Assembly: GCA_911728455.2 (NCBI GenBank)
Contig: OU452232.1
Coordinates: 5,359,227-5,423,226, forward strand
From: Marthasterias glacialis
Lineage: Eukaryota; Echinodermata; Asteroidea; Forcipulatida; Asteriidae
Direction of reading: 5' to 3'
DNA: 64,000 bases
Shown: in pieces, positions 34,201 through 42,410 of the stretch
Position numbering within the stretch: the first letter of the stretch is position 1
How the letters are laid out: the number at the start of each line of letters is the position of its first letter
Translations under genes and position numbers: made by a program
Notes under the pieces: generated by a model
What the model saw: the letters and a program-made list of their open reading frames with translations, nothing else
Database searches by the model: none
What the model was told of the DNA's origin: nothing

Positions 34201-37070
34201 CATCTCCCGGTCAAAAAAATGACACCCCCCCCCCCCCCCCACACACACACACACACGTTTGTGTGTGGTGTAAACTGAGGACTTCTCTTTGTTCTCCCGT
34301 TGTTTGGACTTAGTTTTTTTTAGCGACGTCCCAATTGGTTTTGTGCACAAAAACCAGGCGAGAACGTCCTCGCTTGGTCGGAACACCCGGATCCCTTTTG
34401 TTAAAGTCCTCGGTTTGAATGCCTGTACATGCTCACACACACCCAAGTGTGGAAACACCTGCAATCGGGGACCTCCTATTGTCCCTCTTTTGTTTGTACT
34501 CCAACTTTTAGCATCAACTCCCATTGGTTTTGTACGTGACTTTCCAACCGGGAACCTGTTGTCCCTTTTGTTATAGGTCCTCGGTTTGAATGTGTATACA
34601 AACTCACACATGCATCACCAAAGGTTACATGGGGCAAGTTACACGATGGGGAACTCTGGCTGAAATGTGAAATCGCACTGGACGCCATTTCGGCAAGTGA
34701 CTCTATTGATACAACACGTGCGGACCAGTGTAGATAATGACAATTGCTATCAAAGGGAAACACAGGCATTCACTTGCCAAAATGGCGCCCATGTGTATTT
34801 CACTTTCCAACAGTAGATAAAGGCCCAGTTCCCCATCTTGCGCCTACGGCGCTCTATAATCTTTGATGTAAAGCGAGGTAATAGCAACCTGTCCCAGGCA
34901 GTCTCCGAGGAAAAACATGTCCAATTCAATTTAAAAGCAATTTTCTCCGTGATTGCGGGACGCTGGTAGAATGTCTGTTCTTTGAGCCATGGAAATGTCC
35001 TCATTTCTTTCAATGCAGTTGGTTGCCTCCACGGTGCCTGAAACAATTTCTCTCGGGTGACAAGGCCCACTTTGAATCTTAAAAGACTACCTAGACGAGA
35101 CAGCTCTGACACTTAACCCAGAAAGGAAGGCCGACATTTAGCGTTTTCTTTATGCAACAACGGGTCGCTCTGGGGACCCCAGTTTTAAATGTGTAAATGG
35201 TGTGGACGTGGAAACGTTAACGAGTATTTTACCATATTGGATACGTTTACCATGTTGGATACTTTCATATTATATGCACTGACGTCATTCAGCCGCCATC
35301 TTAAGGTAAAACGATGATGAAACAATGGGAACGCACAGCATTTGCACGCGCGGCGCACAGGATCGGCCAATTAACAGCCTCCTTTTGACCTCTAGGCGAG
35401 GGCACCCTACTCAAATGACGTCATGTGCATAAGGTCTATTCGTAAGTTTAATGTCTCTTGTCAATTTGTCACCGTTTGCACTAGGTGACGAATCTTTCGA
35501 AATCAAAAAAATTGGAAAATCTGTTTGTGTAAAAAGTCTAATTGATACATTTTTGTTGACAAAAGTAGTAGTAGTTTTGTAATAACTCTAATTAGCATGA
35601 CCGTCGAATACCAAGGTTTAACATTTGTGTTTTCACGAACTGACGAGTCCTAATTCGACATTTTGTGCATTCAAATACACAGCGCTCACCGGTACTGTGC
35701 CTAAAACACACGTGGGTGTGACTTTTGCTTTTTCACGAGTCCTGTAACCCAATTTAATTTCAGCGTTTTCACGAAATAACAAATCCCAAGATGATATGTT
35801 TTGTACGGCACTCTGCATGCAGGATCGCTTAATAACGAAGTGTTGAAAAGTTAAGGATTTAATAATACAATAAAGGAGTTCTGCAAAAATGGAAAAAAAA
35901 ACAGTGACACTTCGTATGATTGAAGAAGTACGATAAGTTTTATTTTGGTGGTAAAATCTTGGTAGAATGGTAACATGAAATAAACAGTATTTTTAAACGC
36001 GATTTTCTCAAAACATGGAATTTTGGCTGTTGCGCAATTCGTCACTTCTTGAAAAGTTTTGGCAGGTAACCGTACACTTTGTTGTGTCTAGCTCTATGAG
36101 ATTTGACTCCGGTAGTCTTGCAAGTACATTGCACGTATAACACGTGCCTTATGTAGGCCAACTATTCAATATGAAGAGCAACATTTACTGTAAACGTGCT
36201 TTGCCGAGGTAAACCAATGTTATATAAACATGGTAATATGGTGTGATTTACATGCGGGTACATTAATTATACGTACTCTACGTCATTACCTTGAACTCTT
36301 TCTCAATCCTAGACAGCTGCATCAACTCCTTGCTGAGTAAGAACGCAGTTAGGATAGGGTCCTGGCTCGTAAGTGAGATGTAGGCCGGACTAGCTAAGGC
36401 ACGGTAGGCATGGATACCAGCTAGGGAATGTTTGAGCGGATCGTACACCCGTTTGTTGTGGCACGATGTACACTCGCACAAACTATGGTGGGGTTTCTTG
36501 ACCGTGTCCCCTCGCCGCAGTAGTAACCGTATGATGTCAATTTCATTACAATGAGCGGCCAGCATGATAGGGCTGATGTCCTGATCAAACTTAGAGTTGC
36601 TCTTCGGCTGGAAGTAATTTGTCAAACTTCCCAGACGGAACTTATCTTTACTTTTCTGGAACATGGGGTGGGTAAGGAGAGTTTGAGTGATTCGCAGGTA
36701 CCCCTTACTGATGGCTAACATGAGGGACTCATTAATACTTTGTATTGGCAGCTGCCTCCCACCGACTCGTATGAGATGTTCCACGATATCAAAGTGTTCG
36801 TTATCCGTGGCGATTTCCAGGCAGGTACGGTCTTTGTAGTCGGTGCATTTGAGCAACCGGCCGGCGATGTCGGCCTGGTCGAGCATGGTCCTCGTGGTGG
36901 GCAGATCGCCAAACTCCACGGCTTGAAGAAATCGCACCTCATCCTTGTCAAGTACGTCATGTTGGTTTGAGCCCAACGAGGCTAAAACCGAATCATAGGC
37001 CCTTCGTCTCATTGTGTGAAGCCCTTGCGGTGCACGGTTTGTTCCGTTGTCTTTGCCCTGTCTTTTGGCC
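15920..37070 (-). CDS. TRPC: TRPC (canonical TRP) cation channel, TRPC4/5-like, 11 coding exons
   Basis: Exons in transcript order: 37070/37012-36290, 26992-26750, 24892-24728, 23558-23288, 21895-21653, 21203-20915, 19571-19358, 19084-18872, 18476-18414, 16858-16783, 16203-15920 (stop TGA). All phases agree; from ATG at 37012 there are 927 codons, normal for TRPC. Order of parts: ankyrin-type region (about residues 23-170); HX3CXCX2C zinc site (175-184); [14 protein letters not shown] linker; pre-S1 helix; six membrane segments; pore with LFW (653-655); S6 ending [15 protein letters not shown] box EWKFAR (722-727); [13 protein letters not shown]; a basic segment [14 protein letters not shown] like the calmodulin/IP3-receptor binding region; a coiled coil. 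TRPC channels are tetrameric plasma-membrane calcium-permeable channels opened downstream of phospholipase C. The [12 protein letters not shown] and NLYWYYD segments resemble TRPC4/5 most, but subgroup is inference. Confidence 0.95.
16570..16740. mobile_element. Palindromic foldback element in TRPC intron 10
   Basis: The arms tacactgcaaaaactggggt and ccctagtttttgcagtgta extend inward for about 80 bases (ttaaattgattctcttggt, aacaccgacatggtgtta). It starts about 40 bases from the donor of the exon at 16783-16858. Confidence 0.9.
16783..16858 (-). CDS. TRPC: TRPC exon 10, calmodulin/IP3R-binding-like segment
   Basis: The acceptor is aattcttgtcag and the donor is AATGAAG|GTAAAA. It encodes [20 protein letters not shown] and DEVNE. 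The basic VVKRY motif matches the region of TRPC proteins that binds calmodulin and the IP3 receptor. Confidence 0.87.
17669..17858. mobile_element. hAT-like short element in TRPC intron
   Basis: Ends CAGGGGTGTGAG and CTCACACCCCTG (17675-17852) are perfect inverted repeats and acttga flanks both sides. The interior is rich in repeated ttcagctttttt. CAGGGG ends suit the hAT class, whose usual target is 8 bases; here 6-7 match. Confidence 0.8.
18096..18296. mobile_element. Short element with CAGTGG ends and G/C runs
   Basis: Ends cagtggcctaacc and ggttagtccactg are inverted, with runs of G and C near the ends. Related ends occur at 51265-51471 and near 56328. Confidence 0.75.
18414..18476 (-). 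CDS. TRPC: TRPC exon 9 (21 codons)
   Basis: A 63-base exon between tatgtttcag and CACGAG|GTAGGT, in phase 0 at both ends. It encodes [18 protein letters not shown] and IHE. Because it is symmetric it could be skipped without a frame change. It is short and only loosely conserved, so it was placed by splice sites and phase. Confidence 0.8.
18872..19084 (-). CDS. TRPC: TRPC exon 8, TRP domain
   Basis: The acceptor is ttttgttacag and the donor is GACAGA|GTGAGT; 71 codons in phase 0. It contains TRP box 1 (EWKFAR) and TRP box 2 ([13 protein letters not shown]), followed by a lysine-rich segment ([15 protein letters not shown]). Confidence 0.96.
19358..19571 (-). CDS. TRPC: TRPC exon 7, pore helix and S6
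   Basis: The acceptor is cttctcaag and the donor is ATCGAG|GTTAGT. It encodes [15 protein letters not shown], with the LFW motif essential in TRPC pores, a short loop ([17 protein letters not shown]), and S6 ending [18 protein letters not shown]. Confidence 0.95.
20915..21203 (-). CDS. TRPC: TRPC exon 6, S4, S4-S5 linker and S5
   Basis: The acceptor is tttctgcag and the donor is GGCAC|GTATGT. It encodes [20 protein letters not shown] (S4), [18 protein letters not shown] (linker), S5 ([19 protein letters not shown]) and a pore turret with a single Cys ([16 protein letters not shown]). Confidence 0.94.
21467..21558. mobile_element. Foldback repeat in TRPC intron
   Basis: The arms tagccttgtgatcgctggat and agggatcacctcgggaggcta, with tttatttttctgcggctctg facing ccccggggaaaaaaataaac, form a nearly palindromic element. 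Confidence 0.75.
21653..21895 (-). CDS. TRPC: TRPC exon 5, S2-S3 linker and S3
   Basis: The acceptor is gatttatacag and the donor is GTGGAG|GTACGG. It encodes [19 protein letters not shown], then S3 ([17 protein letters not shown]), and an extracellular loop ending NFYFVRG. It enters with two bases and leaves with one. Confidence 0.93.
22140..22215 (-). repeat. tRNA-like SINE head fragment
   Basis: On the - strand there is gctcagcgatttaacggtca followed later by GGGGTTCTATCCCC, a degenerate B-box hairpin. Confidence 0.4.
22430..22634. mobile_element. Palindromic foldback element in TRPC intron
   Basis: The arms gattggttaaaacaaccaat and ttggttgtttttaaccaatc, then attggtagatatgtgtccaa facing ttggacacatatctaccaa. 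Most of the 205 bases are self-complementary. Confidence 0.88.
23040..23260. repeat. GGGCTACATT tandem repeat
   Basis: Diverged units of roughly 40-50 bases with gggctacatt, aggtccgggc and gtacagggttcggg recur five or more times. Confidence 0.75.
23288..23558 (-). CDS. TRPC: TRPC exon 4, S1 and start of S2
   Basis: The acceptor is tttgaaacag and the donor is GTAGTAG|GTGAGT. It encodes [19 protein letters not shown], then S1 ([14 protein letters not shown]), an extracellular loop with three N-glycosylation sequons (NNST, NYT, NNS), and the first part of S2 ([14 protein letters not shown]). Confidence 0.93.
23655..24262. repeat. Minisatellite 'gatcagagttaaccc', about 33-base units
   Basis: Diverged units of cccgatcagagttaaccc and aaccctgatcatagttaacc alternate across about 600 bases in TRPC intron 3, interrupted by an unrelated block at about 23816-23925. 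Confidence 0.85.
24263..24727. other. TRPC intron, nothing recognised
   Basis: No repeat boundary or exon seen. Confidence 0.4.
24728..24892 (-). CDS. TRPC: TRPC exon 3, pre-S1 region
   Basis: The acceptor is tttgatttcag and the donor is TGTAAG|GTAATC; 55 codons in phase 0. It encodes [20 protein letters not shown], then a hydrophobic helix [18 protein letters not shown] that matches the TRPC pre-S1 segment. Confidence 0.94.
24914..25100. mobile_element. Foldback element family E, copy 1
   Basis: The inner arms taccaggtaaatttccattg and caatggatttacctggcaa are inverted repeats, with gtctgctgcccc on the right. Family resemblance to 26575-26740. Confidence 0.6.
25230..25560. repeat. Possible retroelement 3' end with (attca)n
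   Basis: A run of caattcaattc precedes tattccaaaatggtttatta and an A-rich stretch. It resembles the untranslated ends of non-LTR elements, but no protein is seen. Confidence 0.35.
25561..26180. other. TRPC intron, nothing recognised
   Basis: No coding or repeat structure identified by eye. Confidence 0.4.
26320..26372 (+). ncRNA. Hammerhead-ribozyme-like motif, possible Penelope-type element remnant
   Basis: CTGACGA (26327-26333) is followed by a 5-bp stem (GGTCC/GGATC, loop ggttt) and GAAA (26350-26353), the two conserved core blocks of a hammerhead with stem II between them. A short AGC/GGC-like stem III follows, but the expected U before the cleavage site is C. Sequences of the form 'gacgaaggtc..gaaagc' are common in retroelement ends, so activity is doubtful. 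Confidence 0.3.
26575..26740. mobile_element. Foldback element family E, copy 2, ends about 10 bases from TRPC exon 2
   Basis: The arms aatgggagactttcagggag, ggtggcagcagacttaccag and ccagtatgtctgctgccacc, caaagtctcacatt are inverted. The right end lies just downstream of the exon 2 donor (26749). Confidence 0.7.
26750..26992 (-). CDS. TRPC: TRPC exon 2
   Basis: The acceptor is ccctgtag and the donor is AAACAG|GTAACA; 81 codons in phase 0. It encodes [20 protein letters not shown], then an acidic stretch ([19 protein letters not shown]) and [13 protein letters not shown], the conserved linker helix before FVAHP. Confidence 0.93.
27001..27612. other. TRPC intron 1, right end; nothing recognised
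   Basis: The short open frame at 27161-27373 has no family resemblance. Confidence 0.4.
27613..27742. mobile_element. Foldback element with CACTCTAAAA ends
   Basis: The arms cactctaaaacaaaagttag and ctaagttagttttttagagtg, and gtcaaaacag facing ctgttttgac, make this 130-base block almost palindromic. Confidence 0.85.
28885..29046. mobile_element. Foldback element with GCGTCGT ends
   Basis: The arms gcgtcgttacagccgcgagt and actcgcggctgtgacgacgc are inverted over about 24 bases, with ctttattgttttatt near the centre. Confidence 0.85.
29068..29187. mobile_element. Foldback element with TATCC ends
   Basis: The arms tatcctgttggtaagtgatg, acgttttcgagccggaagtg and cactttcggctccaaaacgt, catcacataccaaaaggata pair over about 45 bases. 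Confidence 0.88.
30092..30549. mobile_element. TTAA-flanked element, 450 bases
   Basis: The element at 30096-30545 has ends AGGTCCCATGAA and TTCATGGTCCCT with TTAA on both sides. The internal open frame at 30303-30485 shows no family match. TTAA target suggests piggyBac-type. Confidence 0.75.
31028..31200 (+). repeat. tRNA-derived SINE with near-complete cloverleaf
   Basis: The 73-base head (31028-31100) folds as a tRNA: a 7-bp acceptor stem (GGCTGGT/ATCAGCC), a D-arm GCTC/GAGC, an anticodon stem with one mismatch, loop ACGGTAT, a T-arm with one mismatch and a perfect B-box GGTTCGAGTCC (31079-31089). Position 33 is C rather than T, and the body (attttctttgctcaccc) matches two other copies, so this is a SINE head rather than a working tRNA gene. 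Confidence 0.75.
31201..32690. other. TRPC intron 1, nothing recognised
   Basis: An AT-rich stretch with a (TA)n run at about 31210-31256. No structure found. Confidence 0.4.
32695..32870. repeat. Degenerate family D-like fragment
   Basis: It starts ggggtccaatttcttaaagc and carries tttgcttagcagaaacaggt and atttgctaagcacc, typical internal motifs, but has no matching right end. Confidence 0.55.
33305..33643. mobile_element. Foldback element with 34-base ends and an inner perfect palindrome
   Basis: The left end caatttgtcgtgtgctcggc, then aatagggcgtaagg, and the right end ccttacgtccttttgccggg, then cacacgacgaattg, are inverted repeats. A 20-base perfect palindrome (gggcgtaaggccttacgccc) lies at 33329-33348. 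Confidence 0.88.
33690..33944. mobile_element. Foldback element family D, copy 2
   Basis: The inverted ends ggacccaatttcatagaact and agtgctatgcaattggtcc enclose repeated gcttaagc/gcttaccg motifs as in other family members. Confidence 0.8.
34215..34620. repeat. Two-copy tandem repeat with C and (AC) run
   Basis: ccttttgtta..gtcctcggtttgaatg occurs at about 34395 and 34567, a step of about 172. A related unit lies at 6858-7060. A C run followed by (AC)n lies at 34225-34256. Confidence 0.65.
34643..34870. mobile_element. Foldback element family B, copy 2 (left end lost)
   Basis: It shares nearly all of the body of 2083-2346 (for example gatggggaactctggctgaa and aaaatggcgccca), but the outer left arm is missing and replaced by unrelated sequence. 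Confidence 0.75.
34880..35072. mobile_element. Foldback element family C, diverged copy
   Basis: It shares cccaggcagtctccgagg, gcagttggttgcctcc and a ggtgacaaggccc end with the copies at 6351 and 58982. The left terminus is not clear. Confidence 0.6.
35273..35431. mobile_element. Foldback element with TGACGTCA in its ends
   Basis: The ends tatgcactgacgtcatt and aatgacgtcatgtgcata are inverted. Each contains a CRE-like gacgtca. Confidence 0.7.
35432..36289. other. TRPC intron 1 next to exon 1, nothing recognised
   Basis: AT-rich; short direct repeats of 'ttttcacga' near 35630-35775. Confidence 0.4.
36290..37070 (-). CDS. TRPC: TRPC exon 1 (N-terminal ankyrin region); start at 37012 or further upstream
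   Basis: The first ATG is at 37012 with A at -3, and the donor is TTCAAG|GTAATG. The exon gives 241 codons with [17 protein letters not shown], the ankyrin-like repeats, zinc-site residues H175, C179, C181 and C184, and ends LSRIEKEFK. The frame stays open upstream for 19 codons to a good acceptor (aaacatcag at 37079-37071), so the exon may begin at 37070 and the true start could lie in an unseen upstream exon. The following intron is 9.3 kb. Confidence 0.93.
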
Positions 37071-37893
37071 CTGATGTTTAAGAAAAAAAGGGAAGAAACA
37101 TTACATTAATGAATAACAAGACCTATCACAACGATCATTGAAGTGGGTGAATAGTATGGTAGCCACGGCGCTGAAACTCTTGTCGCGTTATCCTATTGTT
37201 TAGGCCAGTTAACTTGAAGAAGCAGACATTTCAAAATACCAGACTCTCTTTGTTTCTACTGTGTATCCCTTCATATTTCGATGGACTGAAGATTTGGAGA
37301 AAGGGTCGAATAATCACCCAATAATGGTGCCGAGAATTGATATAATACGCCTATTCTCCGTAAGACTGAAGCATGTAAACGAGATGGCATTATTCAATCA
37401 AACTTGGTGTAATCTGACAACGACGACCCGTCCGTCAAATTATAAACAAACATTGGCTGGATACGCGAGAGCATAATGGCTGGGGCACCTCGAGCATGAA
37501 GTAACCGGTACACCTAAAATCACGGATTGCCGTCAGTATGGTGTTCCAATGGGCAGGACGGCTACTGGCTTGGACATCCAAATGACTGTCTAGAATAATC
37601 CGGTTTGATTTGTAATAATAATATGAGTTTCACCAAACAACTCATAGAAATACAAAGGGAAAAATACCAGCACAATTAACGTGGCTTTACTTTATATGGG
37701 GCAAAACACTGTTGAAGGTCATGGTTAGGACTAGTCACCATGAAAATGACTTATGCTTAAAGTTATGTAAAATATGACTTTATTTAATACTGAATATAAC
37801 AATATTTTGTTATCTCCCTTTTTTACTTCAGGAAGTTTAAACCTTATTTACATTGTATTATACGGAAGCGTATTGCCGCCACGTGAATGAAAA
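37071..37893. other. Upstream flank or first intron of TRPC
   Basis: A pyrimidine-rich tract before the acceptor at 37071 (ccctttttttct... on the - strand) supports an intron. No upstream coding exon was identified. Confidence 0.4.
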
Positions 37894-38103
37894 CAAATCT
37901 CACTCTTATCTTGTACGTACACGATAGTTATCTTATACGTACTCGATAGTTATCGTGTACGTACACGATAGTTATCGTGTACGTACACGATAGTTATCGG
38001 ATCGTGTACTTACACGATAATTATCGTGTACGCACACGATAACTATCGTATAGCCTACGTATAAGATAACTATCGTGTATGTACAAGACAAGAGTAAGAT
38101 TTG
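37894..38103. mobile_element. Foldback element made of 'cgatagttatcgtgtacgta' palindromic repeats
   Basis: The outer arms caaatctcactcttatcttg and caagacaagagtaagatttg are inverted. The interior repeats tacacgatagttatcgtgtacg about six times, itself a near-palindrome. The whole 210 bases can fold back. Confidence 0.9.
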
Positions 38104-38980
38104 TGTTACTCATGTGGATTGTGTCGGCAATACTCTTCCATAGTATTACAAATAACAATGATGATATTGATATTGTTGATTCCTACAAGTATTTAGGAAC
38201 AACCATTGATAACCTCTATCATGGTCTGACCATTGTAAATCGCACGTCACCCAAAGGACACCAGCGTCTATACTTTCTTAGACAATTGAGACCATTCAAG
38301 TTACGATAAAATTATTATGAGGTTTTTTTATACGTCAATCATTAATAGTGTCATCATGTACAGTTGCTGTGTCTGGTTTAGTAAGTGTTAAAAGGGGGGG
38401 GTAAGATGTTTGGTAGAGAACAGGACATTATTATTATTAATTGGGTAATGAAACCAAGGATGCCTCAAAGGCGAACTTAATCACTGTAACTATAGGAAAC
38501 CTTTGGAAACCTGTAGGCAAGGGTGCTTGCAATGAACCAGAAACACCGGGGTGAACCCCTACTCTTTCACGATAAGTGTTCTGGGTTCTTTTACGTGCAC
38601 TACCCATCATAGTACATGGGACCTACGGCTTAACGTCCAATCCGAAGGACAAAGCAGTTATAGTATTGAAAGTGTCTTGCTCAAGGACACAAGTGTCGCG
38701 ACTCGCCAGGCCGGGATTCGAACCCACATTCTGTAAACTACAGAACTTAAAGACTAGACCGCTCGGTCACGACACTCCATAACATAAGCGCAATCTGTCA
38801 TGAACAAATTTCAATTAAGGCTAAGTCAATTCTATAAATGGATAACACTCATCCATTAAATGAATTTTCTGAGGAAATGAGGTCTGGTAGGAGGCTGAGA
38901 AGTCCAAAGTGCAGAACCAGTAGATATTTCAACTCCTTTTTACCGCACTCTCTATTCGTATTTTTAACGATAGTTAGTAA
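38100..38980 (+). pseudogene. LINE reverse-transcriptase C-terminal fragments, split by a SINE
   Basis: Frame + at about 38146-38306 encodes VDSYKYLGTTIDNLYHG, then KGHQRLYFLRQLRPFKL, the typical region after the RT catalytic core in non-LTR elements. A second piece at 38826-38980 encodes MDNTHPLNEFSEEMRSGRRL and KCRTSRYFNSFLPHS, the classic LINE C-terminal end. Frames are broken, and the tRNA-Leu-like SINE at 38530-38785 lies between. Confidence 0.85.
38530..38785 (-). repeat. tRNA-Leu-like SINE, copy 2, inserted in a LINE fragment
   Basis: The A-box TGACCGAGCGG and B-box GGTTCGAATCC (complement of 38714-38724) are on the - strand. The body includes gacacttgtgtccttgagca-type sequence. LINE protein fragments lie on both sides (38100-38480 and 38826-38980). 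Confidence 0.85.
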
Positions 38981-39137
38981 CGTGTATGGGAGACAGAGTG
39001 TCCAGTTCGAGGGAGGGAGAGGGAGGAGTGGATGGAGCAGTAGTTTCGTAGTTACAATGTTCATTGTGTTCTAGACTTATTTTCTACTGTGTTTGGTCCT
39101 ATGTTGTTTTCTGGTTTGGGAGGGTAAGGCAATGAGG

Positions 39138-39215
39138 CCACGACACTCCAACACATAAGCACAATCTGTCATGAACGAGTTTTAATTAAGGTCAAGTCAA
39201 TTCTTATGGATAACA
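39138..39215. repeat. Direct repeat of 38768-38850
   Basis: cacgacactccaacacataa and gcacaatctgtcatgaac, and attaaggtcaagtcaattct recur about 370 bases after the same segment at 38768, suggesting a local duplication that includes a SINE edge. Confidence 0.75.
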
Positions 39216-42200
39216 TAGGTTTTTAGGGGTAGGTGTTTGCTGGACAAACCTACTTGTAGTTTTGTTGTATTGGTGCTTTCAGAGATTTTTTTTTTTTTTT
39301 TTTTTTGCTTCTCAGCGTTTTTAATTGTTTGTTCTTTTTGGTGTAATTTTGGTAAAATTTTATTTTGTAATTTAAATATTTTTATGGCGAGGACAAGCTC
39401 AACAATCCAATTTTAAATTCGAAAGCTGACTTTGCGTGCTTGTGCTACCACCAGTAATATCGGTAGATATTATGCAACTTAAACGTACAATGCTAGGCAA
39501 AAACTGACTTGATTTGATTTCAATCCGATGGATACCCATCGCATTTCAAGAAGAAACCGATCAGGAAGAATTGCCTCAACTCACAAGACGGAGAATCTAA
39601 CCAAGTAACTCGGTCCTTTGGAGTATGCAAAGCTAAATTTGTACACTGGACAGCCTCTGATTACCCATTAATTCCTAGGTGGTAAGACGCAATGCATAAT
39701 GCGAAGTGTTTTGATCAATGACTCGAGGTGGAAGTAACATTATATATATTGGCGAGGCAAGAACAATTATTATTTCGTCCTTACCCTTAAGTCGATGATA
39801 TGTGCTGGTGGTAAGTTTCCATTGTAGAGATTGGCAATGATCGGACGTGAAAAAAAAAATGTTTCGGAAATGACACTATTTCGTAATTGCTTTCAATGTA
39901 GTGAACATATTTACCGCAGGGTCCTTTCTAACTTGCCTGTCTCATAAAGCCGTCTACAGAAAAACAGGATAAATTTTGTTAGACTTATTTTATAGTTTTT
40001 ACATAAACATTATCCACGGGCGTAAATCCTGGGGGATGGGGACCCCCATTTTTTTAAGCGGGAGAGGGTAGTCCCATAGGATCATCCCCAAGATTTTGCA
40101 AGTGGTGAAAAAAGCCTATTATTCATAAAACTAAACAAGCAAAAATGAGAAGAAAGTGACCAGCTTGTCTAAAAAAAAAAAAAAACATAAACAGTGCACA
40201 CCTCATTTCGTATGCATAATGTTATTACGTGCTGTGTATTTTATGCGTTGAGTTGTGGAAACAATCGGGGCGGTAGGGAGATGCATGCAGCGTCCGATTT
40301 TTCGTTCAAAATGAAAAAAAAAGTGGAGAGGAAAAACCACTGACTGGTCGAAGTTTGCCTCAAAAGATAATTCAGAAAGGTTTGCATCAAAGAGTATATT
40401 AATCCTCAACATTTTCCCGGGGCCCTTCAGTGGGCCCGGACCGGCCACACGCACTTGTAGGTTTTAAATGCCACGTTTGTTTGGTTCCCCTTTTTTCACG
40501 ATAACGAGCAAAGAGAAAGCCCCATAAACAGATCAAGCTTATCTTGTTCAAAAGATAACCGAGAAAGGCCGAGAATGCACCAAGGAAGTATCCTATCCTC
40601 GCAATTTCAACAGAGTCCGTGGTAGGCTTTGCGATGCTTGCGAGCTTCTCTAGTTTGTTTTTTAGTTTTTGTGAGTGTGTGGTGTTGTTGTTTTTGAAAG
40701 AGAGATAGCAAAATTAAAGAGTTTTTGCAGCAAATATAATAACAATTCAAATTATATTCCTGCTCAAAATATAACAAAGAGAGAGAGAGAGAGCATCTTC
40801 AACAATTTTCCTGAGTCCCTATAATGTTGCATTGCCCACTTGCTCCTTTTATTTTGCTGAATGACGTTTTTCCTTTTCATGAAAAAAACACAAAATAAAA
40901 CACAAATAAGCTCAGAATGTAAAAGAGGGAATTAGCATAAATAAACAAAATCATGTCCCCGCTGTGTGCTGAGTATCCGCCCATACCTTGGATCCGACGT
41001 AACTAAACAATGATAATGGTTCCGAAATTTCAGAATCACTCTCCACTTTTCAACACGGGTTGAAGCCACTGACACTGTCATTTGTTCACGCCGTTTTTCT
41101 ACATCTGACCACTTCTATTTTGCACATTATTAACGTGTTTCTGCGCCATTAGCATCTATAGACGGATACAGTGCAATATAAATATTCAGAATTATTATTA
41201 ATATTTATCATTATGAGAATTTTCTCGTAACCTATAAAGGATTGTTAAAGCCCCCTCCAAAAAAAAACAATAACAATCTTAAAACTAACTTACCTTCGTT
41301 TTACAAACCAGGCATAAGGTAGGGTTATTATTAAGATAATTACGCAGATGAGAAACTAGATTAAACACAATAGTGCTCATACCAGCACCAGTCCAGTTAT
41401 ATCACACCATGATAATAATGATGATTGTTGGACAGGTGCAACGTGACTGTTTAATACGTTGATGGCACTTCTTCTTTACACATGTCACTGAAGTATTGTC
41501 GGTACACAAATGTCTGGTCTGTGAACTGCATACGTCAGTGAATGCTAATTGGGTATCATGTGCGGGTGGAAAGTTAACAGGTGTTTTTTCAGATGACAAA
41601 GTGAATAAAATGGAATAAAAAGTACGGTATTTATTCTCTGTTGATAAAAACAAACGAGGGTTGTAACCCAGATATTTTAATGCTTTCGTAAAGACCATAA
41701 ATTGAATTTTTATTAAAAGTCGCTGTACTCAGTCAATCATTGCACAGTCAATATTCAGGTGCTCAAATCCTAAACTTAACTGTGTATCTTTTTTTTTTTG
41801 ATGATGGGTCAAATTACGGGTTTATCTTTATTGTTGTGCCTCGTTATGAATAATAGGTCGCAAACCAATAAAGGAATGTCAGTAATTACAGCAGTTAAAT
41901 GTATTTGCAGGAAACCGCTGCCAATAAAGGATTCAAACTCTGACTTTTTGTCATTGAGCGCGCACTCCGTTGAACGCAAAAGACACAATGTCCTTTGGAA
42001 AGCGCTGAGTAAACAGTAGCTCTCGTACATGGCTGTAGGTTTAAAACAGAAATTATATTTACTTAAGCTTGTCCAAAATATATGATCAAAGTTAATTATA
42101 TACTTCCATGTCTTTACAGAAAGTGAGCCCATTTTTTTGAGTGTGGAGTAAAGTTAACTTAACACTCAAAGGACCGATGAAAAGTTTGTATGAGTTAATT

Positions 42201-42410
42201 TATATTCCTTATTCTGAAACTTTCAAAATTTATTATACAATGTAGTTTTTAATTGAACCCATTTAATTGTTAAAAATTTACTCGGAGAAAGATTTCCATC
42301 TAATCCGGTTTTGTATGGCCAGGCATTACAACATATACAAAACATGTTTTCTCAAAAGCGTTTGAAGTAGGCCTACGTGTATAATTTTTTTTAATTGTTA
42401 TAACAATGCA
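39216..42410. other. No gene recognised; TRPC upstream region
   Basis: A poly-T run at about 39289-39306, a 'gggcgtaaatcctgggg' repeat fragment at about 40019, and a (GA)n run near 40779 are present. The open frames here lack family features. Confidence 0.4.

Noticed and set aside
34117..34611. 164-codon open frame on - strand
   Set aside because: It runs over a C/(AC)n run and a tandem repeat. No conserved motif or splice context.
41402..41698. 98-codon open frame on - strand as an upstream TRPC exon
   Set aside because: It does not resemble a TRPC N-terminus and ends in poly-Ile from an ATA/ATT repeat; no donor in a fitting phase was evident.
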